Under the pieces are notes generated by a model. The model saw only the letters and a list, made by a program, of their open reading frames with translations. It was not told the origin of the DNA and did not search any database. Source: an uncultured Clostridia bacterium (lineage in GTDB: Bacteria > Bacillota > Clostridia > Christensenellales > Borkfalkiaceae). Taken from it: 25,375 nt of DNA. The position numbers and the translations under genes were made by a program. The DNA is taken from contig CANRIY010000008.1 in assembly GCA_947630775.1 (NCBI GenBank), positions 1 to 25,375 on the forward strand. Direction: 5' to 3'. Shown here one piece after another: positions 7,317 to 15,464 of this stretch (positions within the stretch are counted from its first letter, which is position 1; every line of letters starts with the position of its first letter).

Positions 7317-9908
7317 TCATTCGCTTGATGGATTCATCATGTCGCACAGCTTGACGAGCGCGTTCGACACGGGGAAGGCGGCGAGCACGACGCAGATGAC
7401 AAAGAGGATCTGCGTAAAACTGAGCTCGACGCGATCCCAATGGTCGTAGACGATATTGCCGAGCGCGGGGACGGAGAGCACGAGAATGGCGACGCCCACG
7501 GAGACCCCGTAGACGGCGGCGCGCAGCAGGTTGAAGGGCTGCAAAATGCGGTAGAGCATGACGAGCCCGCCGAACGTCATAGACAGCATCATGAGCGGGT
7601 TGATGAGGCTTACCGTCTCGCCATTCACGGTTTCGGGGCGCATGAGGGGCCCGAACTCCTCGGGATAGAACTCCGTTCCGAGATAGACCGCCAGCACGCA
7701 CAGAATGAGGGTGAGTGCACCAGGGACGCTTCGCGACAGGACGAAGGGAATAAATCGCCCTTTGACCCTCGCCGTATTCGGCTGGAAGATGGTGACGACG
7801 GCGGAGGGGAATGCCGCGACGAGCACTTCGAAGAGCAGCATGTGATTGGTGCGGAAGAAGTAGGGCACCCTGAGGCATGCGCACAGGATCGCGAGGACCG
7901 TGATGAAGAGCGTCTTTGTGATGTAGAGGGAAGCGGACGCCTTGATGTTGTTGATGACGCGCCGCCCCTCATAGACGACGGAGGGAAGCGTCAAAAAGTT
8001 ATTGTCGGTGAGGACGAGGTGGGAGACGTTGCGCGCCGCTTCACTGCCCGAGGCGACGGAGATCGCGCAGTCCGCTTCCTTCAGGGCGAGGATGTCGTTC
8101 ACGCCGTCCCCCGTCATAGCGACGGTCGAGCCCTGTTTTTTGAGCGCCTGCACCAAAATGGCCTTCTGTTCGGGGGTGACGCGCCCGAACACCGTGTATT
8201 GGGTGGCGACGTTCTGCACTTCGAGCTCGGTGAGCCCGTCGAGGGAAATATACTTGTTTGCGTCCTTCACGCCCACCCTGCGGGCGACTTCGGACACCGT
8301 CACGGGGTTGTCGCCCGAGATGATCTTGATCTCGACGTCGTTGTCGCGGAACCATTTGATGGTCTCCACCGCGTCCGTACGGACATTGTCCGCAAGCGTG
8401 ATGATCGCCATGGGGCGGAGGAGCGAGGGGACCCTGTCCCCCGAGATCTGGTTGGGCGAATAGGCGAGCATGAGGACCCTGAGCCCCGACTGGGCGTATT
8501 GCTTGACGATCTTCTCGATCTTGGGCGGCATGGGGCGCAGGACGAACTCGGGCGCACCCATACAGAATGTGCCCGTCTCGCCGAAGGACACCGCCGACAG
8601 CTTTCTCTTGGACGAGAAGGGGACCTTCGCCGTCGCATGGAGGGCGGTGGAGTGCCCGAACCGCGCCTCGAGGGCAATGGACGTCTGATTGTTGTCCTCA
8701 AGGGAGAGAAGAATGCTCCCCATGATGTCCTCGAGGGAATAGTCGGTGTAATTGTTGAGGATCATGCAGTCGTTCACCGTCATTCTCCCGTCCGTGATCG
8801 TGCCCGTCTTATCGAGGCAGAGCACGTTGACGCGGGCGAGCATTTCGAGGGAATAGAGGTCCTGCACGAGGGTATGTTTTTTGGAGAGCCGTCTCACGCC
8901 GATCGCCATTGCAATGGAAGTGAGAAGGAGGAGTCCCGAGGGGATCATGCCCACGACGACCGCCGCCGTCGCCATGATGGAATCGGAGATGTTGCCGCCC
9001 GTCACCCGCCAGTTGATGACCATGGTGATCGCAGAGATGATGACGATGAGCACGGCGATGACGCGGATGAAGAGCTGGATGGAGTTCATGATCTCCGAGC
9101 GCGGCTTCTTGTATTTCTTGGCCTTGGAAGTGAGGGAGTTGAGATAGGTCCCCCGCCCGACCTTGTCCGCCCGCACCTTGCAGGCGCCGCTTGCGACGTA
9201 GGAACCCGCATAGAGGGTATCCCCGATCTCCTTTTTGACGGGGACGGATTCGCCCGTGAGAAGGGATTCGTTGACTTCGACGACCCCCTCCGCGAGGATG
9301 CAGTCCGCGGGGATCTGCTGCCCCGCTTCGAGAAGGACCACGTCGTCGACCACGATCTCGGTGACGGGGATCTCTACCTTGCTCCCCCCGCGCATGACTT
9401 TGGCGGTCGAGGAGACGAGGACGGCGAGTTTATCGATCTGCTTTTTGGCAAGAATCTCCTGAATGATGCCGATGAGAAGGTTGACGGCGAAGATCCCCAC
9501 AAAGAGGAACTGCGAAAGGCTTGCGCCCGCATAGATGAGCGCGACCGCCACGATGACGCAGAGGAGATTGAAGAAGGTAAAGATATTGCCCGCAAGAATG
9601 CTTGCGTAAGACTTGGAATATTTCTTGTTGACGTCGTTAAAGAGAAGCTGGTTGAAGCGGAGCTCCACCTGCTCCTCGCTAAGGCCCTTGTTGAGCGGGG
9701 GCGTAAAGCGCTCCTGCGCTTCCGTGGGGACGGACTTTGCCTTTTTGAACCGCTTCATGGCGGCCTTTTTGCTGCCCTTGCCTTCTTCGCCCTGTTTGAC
9801 GCTGCTGCTCTCGAGCATGCGCGCGGAAAAACTCTTTTTCTCCTCCGTTTGCACGGATTCGGTCTTTTCGTCGCTCTTTTCTTCTGTCTGCCTCGAGAAT
9901 AATTTCAT
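7317..9908 (-). CDS. P-type cation-transporting ATPase (CtpE-like, HAD superfamily)
   Basis: 863 residues from the ATG at 9906-9908, preceded by GGAGG; a longer start at 9956 would overlap the promoter -35. A ~90-residue charged N-terminal extension (Lys/Glu-rich) leads into the membrane core. Family motifs are intact: TGES (218-221, actuator), DKTGT (366-370, phosphorylated Asp366), SGDNP (531-535), TGDGVND (599-605). The membrane-4 site reads MIPSGLLLL (PSGL at 323-326), with Ser where classical Ca or Na/K pumps have Glu in PEGL. Six or more hydrophobic C-terminal helices follow. This fits the CtpE-like group of bacterial pumps (a calcium role is known for mycobacterial CtpE), but the ion cannot be read from the sequence. 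Single-gene unit with its own consensus promoter and terminator, divergent from serS. Confidence 0.92.
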   Translation of the reverse strand: MKLFSRQTEEKSDEKTESVQTEEKKSFSARMLESSSVKQGEEGKGSKKAAMKRFKKAKSVPTEAQERFTPPLNKGLSEEQVELRFNQLLFNDVNKKYSKSYASILAGNIFTFFNLLCVIVAVALIYAGASLSQFLFVGIFAVNLLIGIIQEILAKKQIDKLAVLVSSTAKVMRGGSKVEIPVTEIVVDDVVLLEAGQQIPADCILAEGVVEVNESLLTGESVPVKKEIGDTLYAGSYVASGACKVRADKVGRGTYLNSLTSKAKKYKKPRSEIMNSIQLFIRVIAVLIVIISAITMVINWRVTGGNISDSIMATAAVVVGMIPSGLLLLTSIAMAIGVRRLSKKHTLVQDLYSLEMLARVNVLCLDKTGTITDGRMTVNDCMILNNYTDYSLEDIMGSILLSLEDNNQTSIALEARFGHSTALHATAKVPFSSKRKLSAVSFGETGTFCMGAPEFVLRPMPPKIEKIVKQYAQSGLRVLMLAYSPNQISGDRVPSLLRPMAIITLADNVRTDAVETIKWFRDNDVEIKIISGDNPVTVSEVARRVGVKDANKYISLDGLTELEVQNVATQYTVFGRVTPEQKAILVQALKKQGSTVAMTGDGVNDILALKEADCAISVASGSEAARNVSHLVLTDNNFLTLPSVVYEGRRVINNIKASASLYITKTLFITVLAILCACLRVPYFFRTNHMLLFEVLVAAFPSAVVTIFQPNTARVKGRFIPFVLSRSVPGALTLILCVLAVYLGTEFYPEEFGPLMRPETVNGETVSLINPLMMLSMTFGGLVMLYRILQPFNLLRAAVYGVSVGVAILVLSVPALGNIVYDHWDRVELSFTQILFVICVVLAAFPVSNALVKLCDMMNPSSE

Positions 9909-9927
9909 ACGCGCCTCCGATAGTCCT

Positions 9928-9956
9928 ATTATACATCGCTTTTTGTAAAATGTCAA
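9928..9956 (-). promoter_or_regulatory. Consensus promoter of the P-type ATPase gene
   Basis: On the minus strand a perfect TTGACA (9951-9956), 17-nt spacer and a perfect TATAAT (9928-9933). The leader before the ATG at 9908 is only ~12 nt and includes the GGAGG ribosome site. Nothing suggests repression, so expression may be constitutive. Confidence 0.92.
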
Positions 9957-10016
9957 AACTTTTTTGCCGCGGGAAAGCCCGCAGAAGGAGCGATGCGCGG
10001 AAGGACCTCAAAATCG

Positions 10017-10045
10017 TTGCAATCGGAAGGAAAATGATGTATAAT
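10017..10045 (+). promoter_or_regulatory. Promoter of serS
   Basis: TTGCAA (10017-10022) and a perfect TATAAT (10040-10045) with a 17-nt spacer; start near 10052, leader ~25 nt. There is no room for a T-box riboswitch, the element that often controls aminoacyl-tRNA synthetase genes in Bacillota. Confidence 0.85.
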
Positions 10046-10076
10046 AAGGAAGAAAAACAGTGATGAGGTATTTTAT

Positions 10077-11354
10077 ATGATCGATATCGCCATTCTGCGC
10101 AGCGATCCCGACCGCGTGCGCGAGAATCTCAAAAAGAAATTTCAGGATCACAAGCTGCCCCTCGTGGACGAAGCGCTTGCCCTCGACGGAAAGCGCCGCG
10201 CGCTTCAGACGGAAGGGGATTCCCTTCGCGCCGCGCGCAACACCCTCTCCAAACAGATCGGCGTTTTGATGCGGGAAAAGAAAACGCAGGAAGCGGACGC
10301 CGTAAAAGTGCAGGTGAACGCCAACGCCGCCCGCCTTGCCGAGATCGAAAAGGAGACGGAAGAGGTCTCCGAACAGCTCAAAGCCGTCATGATGCGCATT
10401 CCCAATTTCATCTGCGCGGAGACGCCCATCGGAAAAGACGACAGCGAGAATGTGGAGCGCAAGCGGTTTTTGGAGCCCAAGACGCCCGATTTCGAGATCC
10501 CCTATCATCTCGAGATCCTCGAAAAGCTCAACGGCATCGATATCGACAGCGCAAGGCGCACGAGCGGGCAGGGATTTTACTACCTCACGGGGGACATCGC
10601 CCGTCTTCACTCCGCCGTTCTGGCCTATGCGAGAGATTTCATGATCAACAAGGGCTTCACCTATTGCATTCCGCCCTATATGATCCGCTCTTCCGTCGTC
10701 TCGGGCGTCATGAGCTTCGAGGAAATGGACGGCATGATGTATAAGATCGAGGGTGAGGACCTTTACCTCATCGGGACGAGCGAGCACTCCATGATCGGAA
10801 GATTCATGGGGCAGACCCTCGACGAAAAGCAGCTCCCCCTGACGCTCACGAGCTATTCCCCCTGCTTCCGCAAGGAGAAGGGCGCGCACGGCATCGAGGA
10901 GAGAGGCATTTACCGCATCCACCAGTTCGAAAAGCAGGAGATGATCGTCATCTGCAAGCCCGAAGAGAGCGAAGCGTGGTACGAAAAACTGTGGCAATAT
11001 ACAGTGGAGCTCTTTGTCTCCATGGGGATCCCCGTCCGCCAGCTCGAGTGCTGTTCGGGCGATCTTGCCGATCTCAAATACCGCAGCTGCGACGTCGAGG
11101 CGTGGTCGCCCCGCCAGCAGAAATACTTTGAGGTGGGCCCGTGCTCCAACCTCACCGACGCACAGGCGCGGCGGCTGAATATCCGCTATAAGACGGACAA
11201 GGGCGCGGTGTACGCGCATACGCTCAACAATACCGTCGTCGCCCCGCCCCGCATGCTCATCGCCTTTGTCGAAAACCATCTGAACGCCGACGGCAGTGTC
11301 GATATCCCCGAAGTTCTCCGTCCCTACATGGGCGGGAAAGAGAAAATCGTTTGA
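10077..11354 (+). CDS. serS: Seryl-tRNA synthetase
   Basis: 425 residues, the normal length. It charges tRNA-Ser (and tRNA-Sec) with serine in the cytoplasm. The N-terminal ~110 residues form the coiled-coil tRNA-binding arm (RAARNTLSKQIGVLMREKK onward). Class II motifs follow: motif 1 around residues 187-206, the serine-binding TSE loop at 234-236, motif 2 FRKEKGAHG (264-272) and motif 3 with R392. Motif 3 is unusual: NNTVVAPPRMLIAFVENH rather than the common bacterial form with N-G-(S/T)-G-L-A and GR, although the ATP-binding Arg is kept. GAGG lies 8 nt before the ATG. Monocistronic; an R1 repeat begins right after the stop. Very confident in the function. Confidence 0.95.
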   Translation: MIDIAILRSDPDRVRENLKKKFQDHKLPLVDEALALDGKRRALQTEGDSLRAARNTLSKQIGVLMREKKTQEADAVKVQVNANAARLAEIEKETEEVSEQLKAVMMRIPNFICAETPIGKDDSENVERKRFLEPKTPDFEIPYHLEILEKLNGIDIDSARRTSGQGFYYLTGDIARLHSAVLAYARDFMINKGFTYCIPPYMIRSSVVSGVMSFEEMDGMMYKIEGEDLYLIGTSEHSMIGRFMGQTLDEKQLPLTLTSYSPCFRKEKGAHGIEERGIYRIHQFEKQEMIVICKPEESEAWYEKLWQYTVELFVSMGIPVRQLECCSGDLADLKYRSCDVEAWSPRQQKYFEVGPCSNLTDAQARRLNIRYKTDKGAVYAHTLNNTVVAPPRMLIAFVENHLNADGSVDIPEVLRPYMGGKEKIV

Positions 11355-11548
11355 TTTCGCTCGATTTCTTTTGCGCTTGCGCCTTGTCGGCGCAAGCGCA
11401 AAAGAAATACGAGCGAGGAAAGTTACGTTTTTGGGATATTGAGTCACTGTCTCGTTCGCTTGTCACGACATTAAGGTTCCCGTAGGGTACCAAATGGGGT
11501 GCGCTTAGGCGGGGAGACCCCGCCACGCGCAGTAATTTAGAACGAAGG
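11355..11548 (+). repeat. R1 structured element, copy A (after serS)
   Basis: It begins directly after the serS stop. The 5' stem pairs 11358-11383 with 11389-11415 (26 bp, one bulged A). A middle hairpin GGTTCCCGTAGGGTACC and a 3' hairpin GGCGGGGAGACCCCGCC follow, and the element ends near TAATTTAGAA. There is no T-run, so it is not an ordinary terminator. Confidence 0.8.
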
Positions 11549-11551
11549 GCG

Positions 11552-11613
11552 CCTCGGCTCCCCCTCGAGGGGGAGCTGGCGCGCTGCCTTTGCGTGACTA
11601 AGGGGGTGTCGTT
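11552..11613 (+). repeat. R3 two-hairpin repeat
   Basis: GGCTCCCCCTCGAGGGGGAGC hairpin split as arms GCTCCCCCT and AGGGGGAGC, then GGCGCGCTGCCTTTGCGTGAC, then AAGGGGGTGTC. A CGTCATGCTGAGCCGCC fragment of R4 follows at 11623-11639. Confidence 0.75.
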
Positions 11614-11650
11614 CTCAATCACGTCATGCTGAGCCGCCCCGCTCCCTCTT

Positions 11651-11747
11651 CCTCATCCCGAGGCGAAGCCGAGCGGATCTCATAGACCCACGGGCGTCCG
11701 TACTTACGAGGGGATTCACTCGCCCCTTGCGGGGCTCGGAATGAGGG
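11651..11747 (+). repeat. R2 repeat, copy 2 (complete)
   Basis: 97 bp with inverted ends: CCTCATCCCGAG on the left against CTCGGAATGAGG on the right. The internal core GCGGATCTCATAGACCCACG is shared with the other two copies. A MITE-like layout; non-coding. Confidence 0.8.
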
Positions 11748-11748
11748 T

Positions 11749-11776
11749 CCCCCTTGGCTCCTCTTGTAGGGGAGCT
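11749..11776 (+). repeat. R3 fragment forming the exonuclease leader
   Basis: CCCCTTGGCTCCTC, then GTAGGGGAGC: only hairpin 1 of R3 is present, and it stops 16 nt before the next gene's ATG. No promoter is recognisable between here and serS except possibly within repeats. Confidence 0.6.
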
Positions 11777-11791
11777 CTTAAACCGAGTTTT

Positions 11792-12748
11792 ATGAAGTAT
11801 GTTTTTTTTGATATAGAATGCGCGTGCGTGTTCAAGAACGTCGCCAAAATGTGCGCGTTCGGTTATGTCGTGACCGACGAAAACTTTGTTCTTCTCGAAC
11901 GGAACGACATTCTCATGAACCCGCGCGGCAAATTCCATCTCACCGACAGAAAGGGGAAAGAGGGTCTCGTGCTCCCCTATGAGTACGAGGACTTCAAAAA
12001 ATACCCCCCCTTCCCCGCGGCGTACAGAAAGATCAAGTCCCTTCTCGAAGACAGGGACGCGATCGTGCTCGGGCATGCGACGCTGAACGACGTCAACTAT
12101 CTCAATCTCGAGACGAAGCGCTATAAACTCCCGTCCTTCCGCTTCGACTGGCACGACACGCAGTTCTTCTGGATGAATACGGACAAGAGCTTCGAGCGGC
12201 AGATCGGGCTCGGCGCCATGGCGGAAGCGTTGGGCGTTGAATTTGTGCCGCACCGCGCCGTGGACGACGCCTATGCGACCATGCGCGTCTGCGAGGCGCT
12301 CTGCAAGCGCGAAAACGTCTCCGTGCGGGGACTCACCGAAAAATATCGCATCCGTGCGGGGCGGATCGAGGGATATAAGATCCGCCAGCCCCATTCGGAG
12401 GGGCTCGACCGCTACTTTGCCGAACGCGACGAACAGCGCGAAACGCATATGCGGGCGCACGAGGCGTTTTACCGCGTCGTCAACAAACACATGAACAGGC
12501 GCAAAAAGGGGGGCTCTCTCGAGGGCAAGGTGTTCTGCTTCGCCCGCGACGTCGAGGACGAGGTGGATGTCTCCACCAAGCTCGTGAAGGCGATCTTCGA
12601 AGCGGGCGGACGGTACACTTCCCACCCCGCCGAATGCAACGTCTACATCGCGCGGGAGAAGGAAGGCGTGCGCTGCCAAAACGCGCTTCAAGGCGGCGCG
12701 GCGTTCGTCTCGCTGGAACAGCTCGAATCGGCGCTGGCGAAGGATTAA
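11792..12748 (+). CDS. DnaQ-like 3'-5' exonuclease with C-terminal BRCT-like domain
   Basis: 318 residues. The RNase H-fold exonuclease (residues 1-~170) shows DEDDh catalytic residues: FFDIE (D7, E9), GHATLND (D100) and HRAVDDA (H154, D159). A linker (~175-240) leads to LEGKVFCFARDVE...LVKAIFEAGGRYTSH...CNVYIARE (~243-315), which has the Gly-Gly turn and hydrophobic pattern of a BRCT domain. The combination suggests a proofreading or repair nuclease acting on DNA ends, or an RNA-trimming enzyme; the substrate is not determinable. The start at 11792 is chosen because it begins the conserved fold; the upstream in-frame ATG at 11741 lies inside repeat R2. No proper ribosome site precedes 11792 (GGGGAG is ~17 nt away). 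rsmF follows after 22 nt, so the two are probably co-transcribed. Confidence 0.8.
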   Translation: MKYVFFDIECACVFKNVAKMCAFGYVVTDENFVLLERNDILMNPRGKFHLTDRKGKEGLVLPYEYEDFKKYPPFPAAYRKIKSLLEDRDAIVLGHATLNDVNYLNLETKRYKLPSFRFDWHDTQFFWMNTDKSFERQIGLGAMAEALGVEFVPHRAVDDAYATMRVCEALCKRENVSVRGLTEKYRIRAGRIEGYKIRQPHSEGLDRYFAERDEQRETHMRAHEAFYRVVNKHMNRRKKGGSLEGKVFCFARDVEDEVDVSTKLVKAIFEAGGRYTSHPAECNVYIAREKEGVRCQNALQGGAAFVSLEQLESALAKD

Positions 12749-12770
12749 GTTTTCGGAAAAAGGAGGCGGA

Positions 12771-14063
12771 ATGGTTCGGCTTCCCGAAAAATTTTTACAG
12801 AGAATGTATGAGAGGCTGGGTGATCGATACCCCGCCTTTTTGGCGTCTTATAAGCGCCCGCCCCTCAAAGGGCTCCGCGTGAATACCCTCAAAATTTCCG
12901 CCGAAGAATTCTGCGCCCTCGCGCCCGCGGAATTTGCGCTGGGCGAGCAGATCACGGAAAGCGGCTACATTGTCGGCGGAGAGAAGCTCGGCGCCGATCC
13001 CTACCACTTTGCGGGGCTCTTTTATATGCAGGAACCCTCGGCAATGCAGGTGGGGGAGCTCACGAAAGGTTGCAAAAAGGAGCGCGTTCTTGACCTCTGC
13101 GCCGCGCCCGGGGGGAAGACGACCCACGTCGCCGCCCAAATGGCGGGCAAGGGGGTCCTTTTTTCCAACGAGATCGACTTTCCGCGGGCGAAGATCTTAT
13201 CCGAAAACGTCGAGCGGATGGGGATCCGTAACGGCGGGGTGATGTGCGCTTCGCCCGAAACGCTCGCGGAGTTCTTTCCCGCCTGCTTCGATCTGATCCT
13301 CGTGGACGCGCCCTGCTCGGGCGAGGGCATGTTCAAAAAGGAGCCGAATGCGATCCCCGAATGGAGCGAGGAAAACGTCGCACGGTGCGCCGTGCGGCAG
13401 AGGGGAATATTGGAGTGCGCCGCGCAAATGCTTGCAAGGGGCGGAAGGATCGTCTATTCCACCTGCACGTTTGCGGAGGAAGAGGACGAGTGGCAGATCG
13501 AAGCGTTTTTGAAGGCGCACCCCGCCTTTACGCTCGTCGAAGAGAAGAAATTCTATCCGCACGAATTTCGCGGCGAGGGGCATTTTGCCGCCGTTTTGGA
13601 AAAACGGGAGGGGGAGATCCTTGCGGCAAAGCCCTTCCGTATCCAAAAAAACGCCGCGGCAGAGCGTGCCTTTTGCGGGTTTGCGGAAGAATTTTTTGCG
13701 GAGCCCTTCCGCACAGAGGGCAGGATCCACACGCTTGCGGACGGGAGAATGTACCTCGTGCCCGAGGGAATGCCCGAGCTGAACGTCCGCCTGCTCCGCC
13801 TCGGCGTGGAGCTCGGCGAATGGGACGGGAAGAATTTCAAGCCCGCCCATGCCCTTGCGATGGCGTTCGGAACCCTTGCAAAGAAAAAAATTTCGCTCTC
13901 CCGTGAGGAGGCGAAAATATACTTGCGCGGCGAAACGCTTGCGTGCGATATAGAAAGCGGCTGGGCGGTCGTCTGCGTCGACGGCTTCCCGCTCGGCCTC
14001 GGCAAGGTATCCGGCGGCACCGTCAAAAATCATTTTCCGAAGGGATTGAGACTGAGAAAGTGA
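12771..14063 (+). CDS. rsmF: RsmF-type 16S rRNA cytosine-C5 methyltransferase
   Basis: 430 residues. It transfers a methyl group from S-adenosylmethionine to carbon 5 of a cytosine in rRNA. Motifs: an N-terminal RNA-binding segment with PPLKGLRVNTLK (~30-41), the SAM-binding loop DLCAAPGGKTTH (108-119), motif IV DAPCSGEGMF (C182, which releases the product) and motif VI STCTF (C232, the nucleophile). The C-terminal ~150 residues match the RsmF/YebU-type extension ending in a PUA-like LGLGKVSGGTVKNHFPKGLR. A strong AAGGAGG lies 6 nt before the ATG. The exact target cytosine differs between family members, so the rsmF name is tentative while the enzyme class is certain. An R1 element begins immediately after the stop. 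Confidence 0.9.
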   Translation: MVRLPEKFLQRMYERLGDRYPAFLASYKRPPLKGLRVNTLKISAEEFCALAPAEFALGEQITESGYIVGGEKLGADPYHFAGLFYMQEPSAMQVGELTKGCKKERVLDLCAAPGGKTTHVAAQMAGKGVLFSNEIDFPRAKILSENVERMGIRNGGVMCASPETLAEFFPACFDLILVDAPCSGEGMFKKEPNAIPEWSEENVARCAVRQRGILECAAQMLARGGRIVYSTCTFAEEEDEWQIEAFLKAHPAFTLVEEKKFYPHEFRGEGHFAAVLEKREGEILAAKPFRIQKNAAAERAFCGFAEEFFAEPFRTEGRIHTLADGRMYLVPEGMPELNVRLLRLGVELGEWDGKNFKPAHALAMAFGTLAKKKISLSREEAKIYLRGETLACDIESGWAVVCVDGFPLGLGKVSGGTVKNHFPKGLRLRK

Positions 14064-14270
14064 TTTCGCTCGATTTCTTTTTTCGTCCGCGCCTTTGTGG
14101 GCGCGTGCTCAAAAATAAATCGAGCGAGGTGTTAAGGCTTCTGCCTTGTAATTACGGTTCGGCCGTCCCTGTTCTGTTTTACACGACATTAAGCCGAAAG
14201 GGTTCGGCAAATTGAGTCGCCCACGGCGGAAGTAAATTCCGCCTAAGGCAAGTGATTTTGGAACGAAGGG
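14064..14270 (+). repeat. R1 structured element, copy B (after rsmF)
   Basis: It starts directly after the rsmF stop, with the 5' stem opening at 14067. Left arm CGCTCGATTTCTTTTTT, right arm AAAAATAAATCGAGCG (ending 14126). Middle: ACGGTTCGGCCGT and GCCGAAAGGGTTCGGC. 3' hairpin: GGCGGAAGTAAATTCCGCC. The last two differ from copy A but remain self-complementary. Confidence 0.8.
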
Positions 14271-14276
14271 CGAACC

Positions 14277-14332
14277 TTGGCGCCCCCTTGAGGGGGAGCT
14301 GTCACGCGTCCTTGCGTGACCGAGGGGGTGTC
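14277..14332 (+). repeat. R3 repeat overlapping the 3' end of the transporter gene
   Basis: GGCGCCCCCTTGAGGGGGAG followed by GTCACGCGTCCTTGCGTGAC and GAGGGGGTGTCG. Its right half encodes, on the minus strand, the last residues and stop codon of the PnuC gene. Confidence 0.75.
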
Positions 14333-15009
14333 GCCGCCTGTTTTTTGCGCAGTTTCAGCCAGTTGAGAAAGCCGTAGATGTCCTCGGCAAGGAAGACGGA
14401 GAAGCATACGCAAAGGGCGATATACTCGCTGTTTCCCGCCGCGGCGAGCGACCAGAGAATGATGAGCACAACGTCGTTGCAGGCGTAGGCGACGGCGTAA
14501 AAGGGGGAGCGCAGGAGGGAGAGGGACACGGCGGCAAAACTCGTAAAGACAGACGCGACGCTCCACCAAAGATTCGCGGTCCCGAGGGCGCGTAAAATAA
14601 AGTAAAAGGCGACGGTGACGGCAAAGGAGAGCACAAGGACGGCAAGGTACGTCCTTTTTTTGGGCTTCGCGATCTCCACTTCCCCCTTTTTGCCTTGGAA
14701 GGGGTGGCGGAGCCAGCCGATCACGGCGGCGATCGCAATGGGCGCCGTCATGCCGAGATAGGTGATCATCTCGCCGTAGTAGCGCATTGTGAAGGAGACG
14801 TAGCCATAGTAGGCGGAAAAGACCACGCAGATGATCTGCCCGAGAACATTTCCCTTTGCAATGAAGATGAGCCCCGTACAGCCGAGAATTGAGCCGATCA
14901 GGTTGAGCCAGTCGGTATTTTTGCAGAATACGAACGAAAGGACGATGGCGAGGATCCCGCCGCCCCAGAGAAAATATTCAAACGGTGTGATGGATTTGAA
15001 GAATTTCAT
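14302..15009 (-). CDS. pnuC: PnuC-type nicotinamide riboside transporter
   Basis: 235 residues from the ATG at 15007-15009, with about seven hydrophobic helices, fitting the PnuC size and SWEET-like topology. Visible family features are YYGYVSFTMRYYGEMITY (the Tyr/Trp-rich helix), IGWLRHP, a basic loop KGEVEIAKPKKRTY, and FLAEDIYGFLNWLKLRKK near the C-terminus. PnuC lets ribosylated nicotinamide enter down its gradient, trapped by a cytoplasmic kinase for NAD synthesis. Two oddities: the final residues (TPPRSRKDA) and the stop come from repeat R3, and R1-C starts 12 nt upstream of the ATG with no clear ribosome site or promoter. A longer frame to 15126 runs through R1-C and is unlikely. Family call good; intactness of expression is uncertain. 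Confidence 0.82.
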   Translation of the reverse strand: MKFFKSITPFEYFLWGGGILAIVLSFVFCKNTDWLNLIGSILGCTGLIFIAKGNVLGQIICVVFSAYYGYVSFTMRYYGEMITYLGMTAPIAIAAVIGWLRHPFQGKKGEVEIAKPKKRTYLAVLVLSFAVTVAFYFILRALGTANLWWSVASVFTSFAAVSLSLLRSPFYAVAYACNDVVLIILWSLAAAGNSEYIALCVCFSVFLAEDIYGFLNWLKLRKKQAATPPRSRKDA

Positions 15010-15017
15010 AGTGGTAG

Positions 15018-15209
15018 TTTTCGCAAATTTCTTTATGATTTGAGCGCCCTTCGGGCGGAATCCTGAGGTCAAAGAAATTTGCGAGGGGTTAGTTTTTTTG
15101 CCTTGTAAAAACAATTCGGCCGACACTTTTCTGTTTCACACGACATTAAGGTTCCCGTAGGGTACCAAATAGGGTGCGCTTAGGCGGGGAGACCCCGCCA
15201 CGCGCAGTG
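15018..15209 (+). repeat. R1 structured element, copy C
   Basis: 5' stem CGCAAATTTCTTT (from 15022) against AAAGAAATTTGCG (to 15083), with an inner GCGCCCTTCGGGC-type hairpin. Then GGTTCCCGTAGGGTACC and GGCGGGGAGACCCCGCC. The outer arm sequence differs from A, B, D and G, but pairing is perfect. First of three tandem copies. Confidence 0.8.
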
Positions 15210-15212
15210 ATT

Positions 15213-15464
15213 CTATTTCGCTCGATTTCTTTTGCGAGGAGGCTCTCTCTTGCCCTCCCCCTGCGTCAGGGGGAGGGGTAGGGGAGGGGGTCCGCCCTAA
15301 GCAATCACGCTTGCTTCGAAAAGAAATGAACGAGCGAGGAATGTAACACGTATGGGATATTGAGTCACTGTCTCGTACGCTTGTCACGACAGTAAGGTTC
15401 CCGTAGGGTACCAAATAGGGTGCGCTTAGGCGGGGAGACCCCGCCACGCGCAATAATTTAGAAT
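15213..15464 (+). repeat. R1 structured element, copy D
   Basis: 5' stem CGCTCGATTTCTTTT (from 15219) against AAAAGAAATGAACGAGCG (to 15336). It encloses a ~85-nt C/G-rich insert with CCTCCCCCTG/CAGGGGGAGG. The middle and 3' hairpins are as in A and C. Confidence 0.78.

Noticed and set aside
7440..9902. An 820-codon open frame on the plus strand opposite the P-type ATPase
   Set aside because: It is an antisense shadow of a strongly supported gene; the translation is His/Asp/Arg-rich without domains and lacks a ribosome site.
10017..10076. T-box riboswitch before serS
   Set aside because: The leader is only about 25 nt, far too short, and no specifier stem or T-box sequence is visible.
10008..11447. 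A 479-codon minus-strand frame opposite serS
   Set aside because: serS is unambiguous on the plus strand; the antisense frame runs through the serS promoter and the R1-A repeat.
11355..11548. R1-A as a plain intrinsic terminator of serS
   Set aside because: The long stem is not followed by a T-run, and conserved hairpins continue for another ~130 nt in all copies.
15010..15126. Longer N-terminus for the PnuC-type gene
   Set aside because: The extra 39 codons are encoded by R1-C, are not hydrophobic and do not resemble PnuC.
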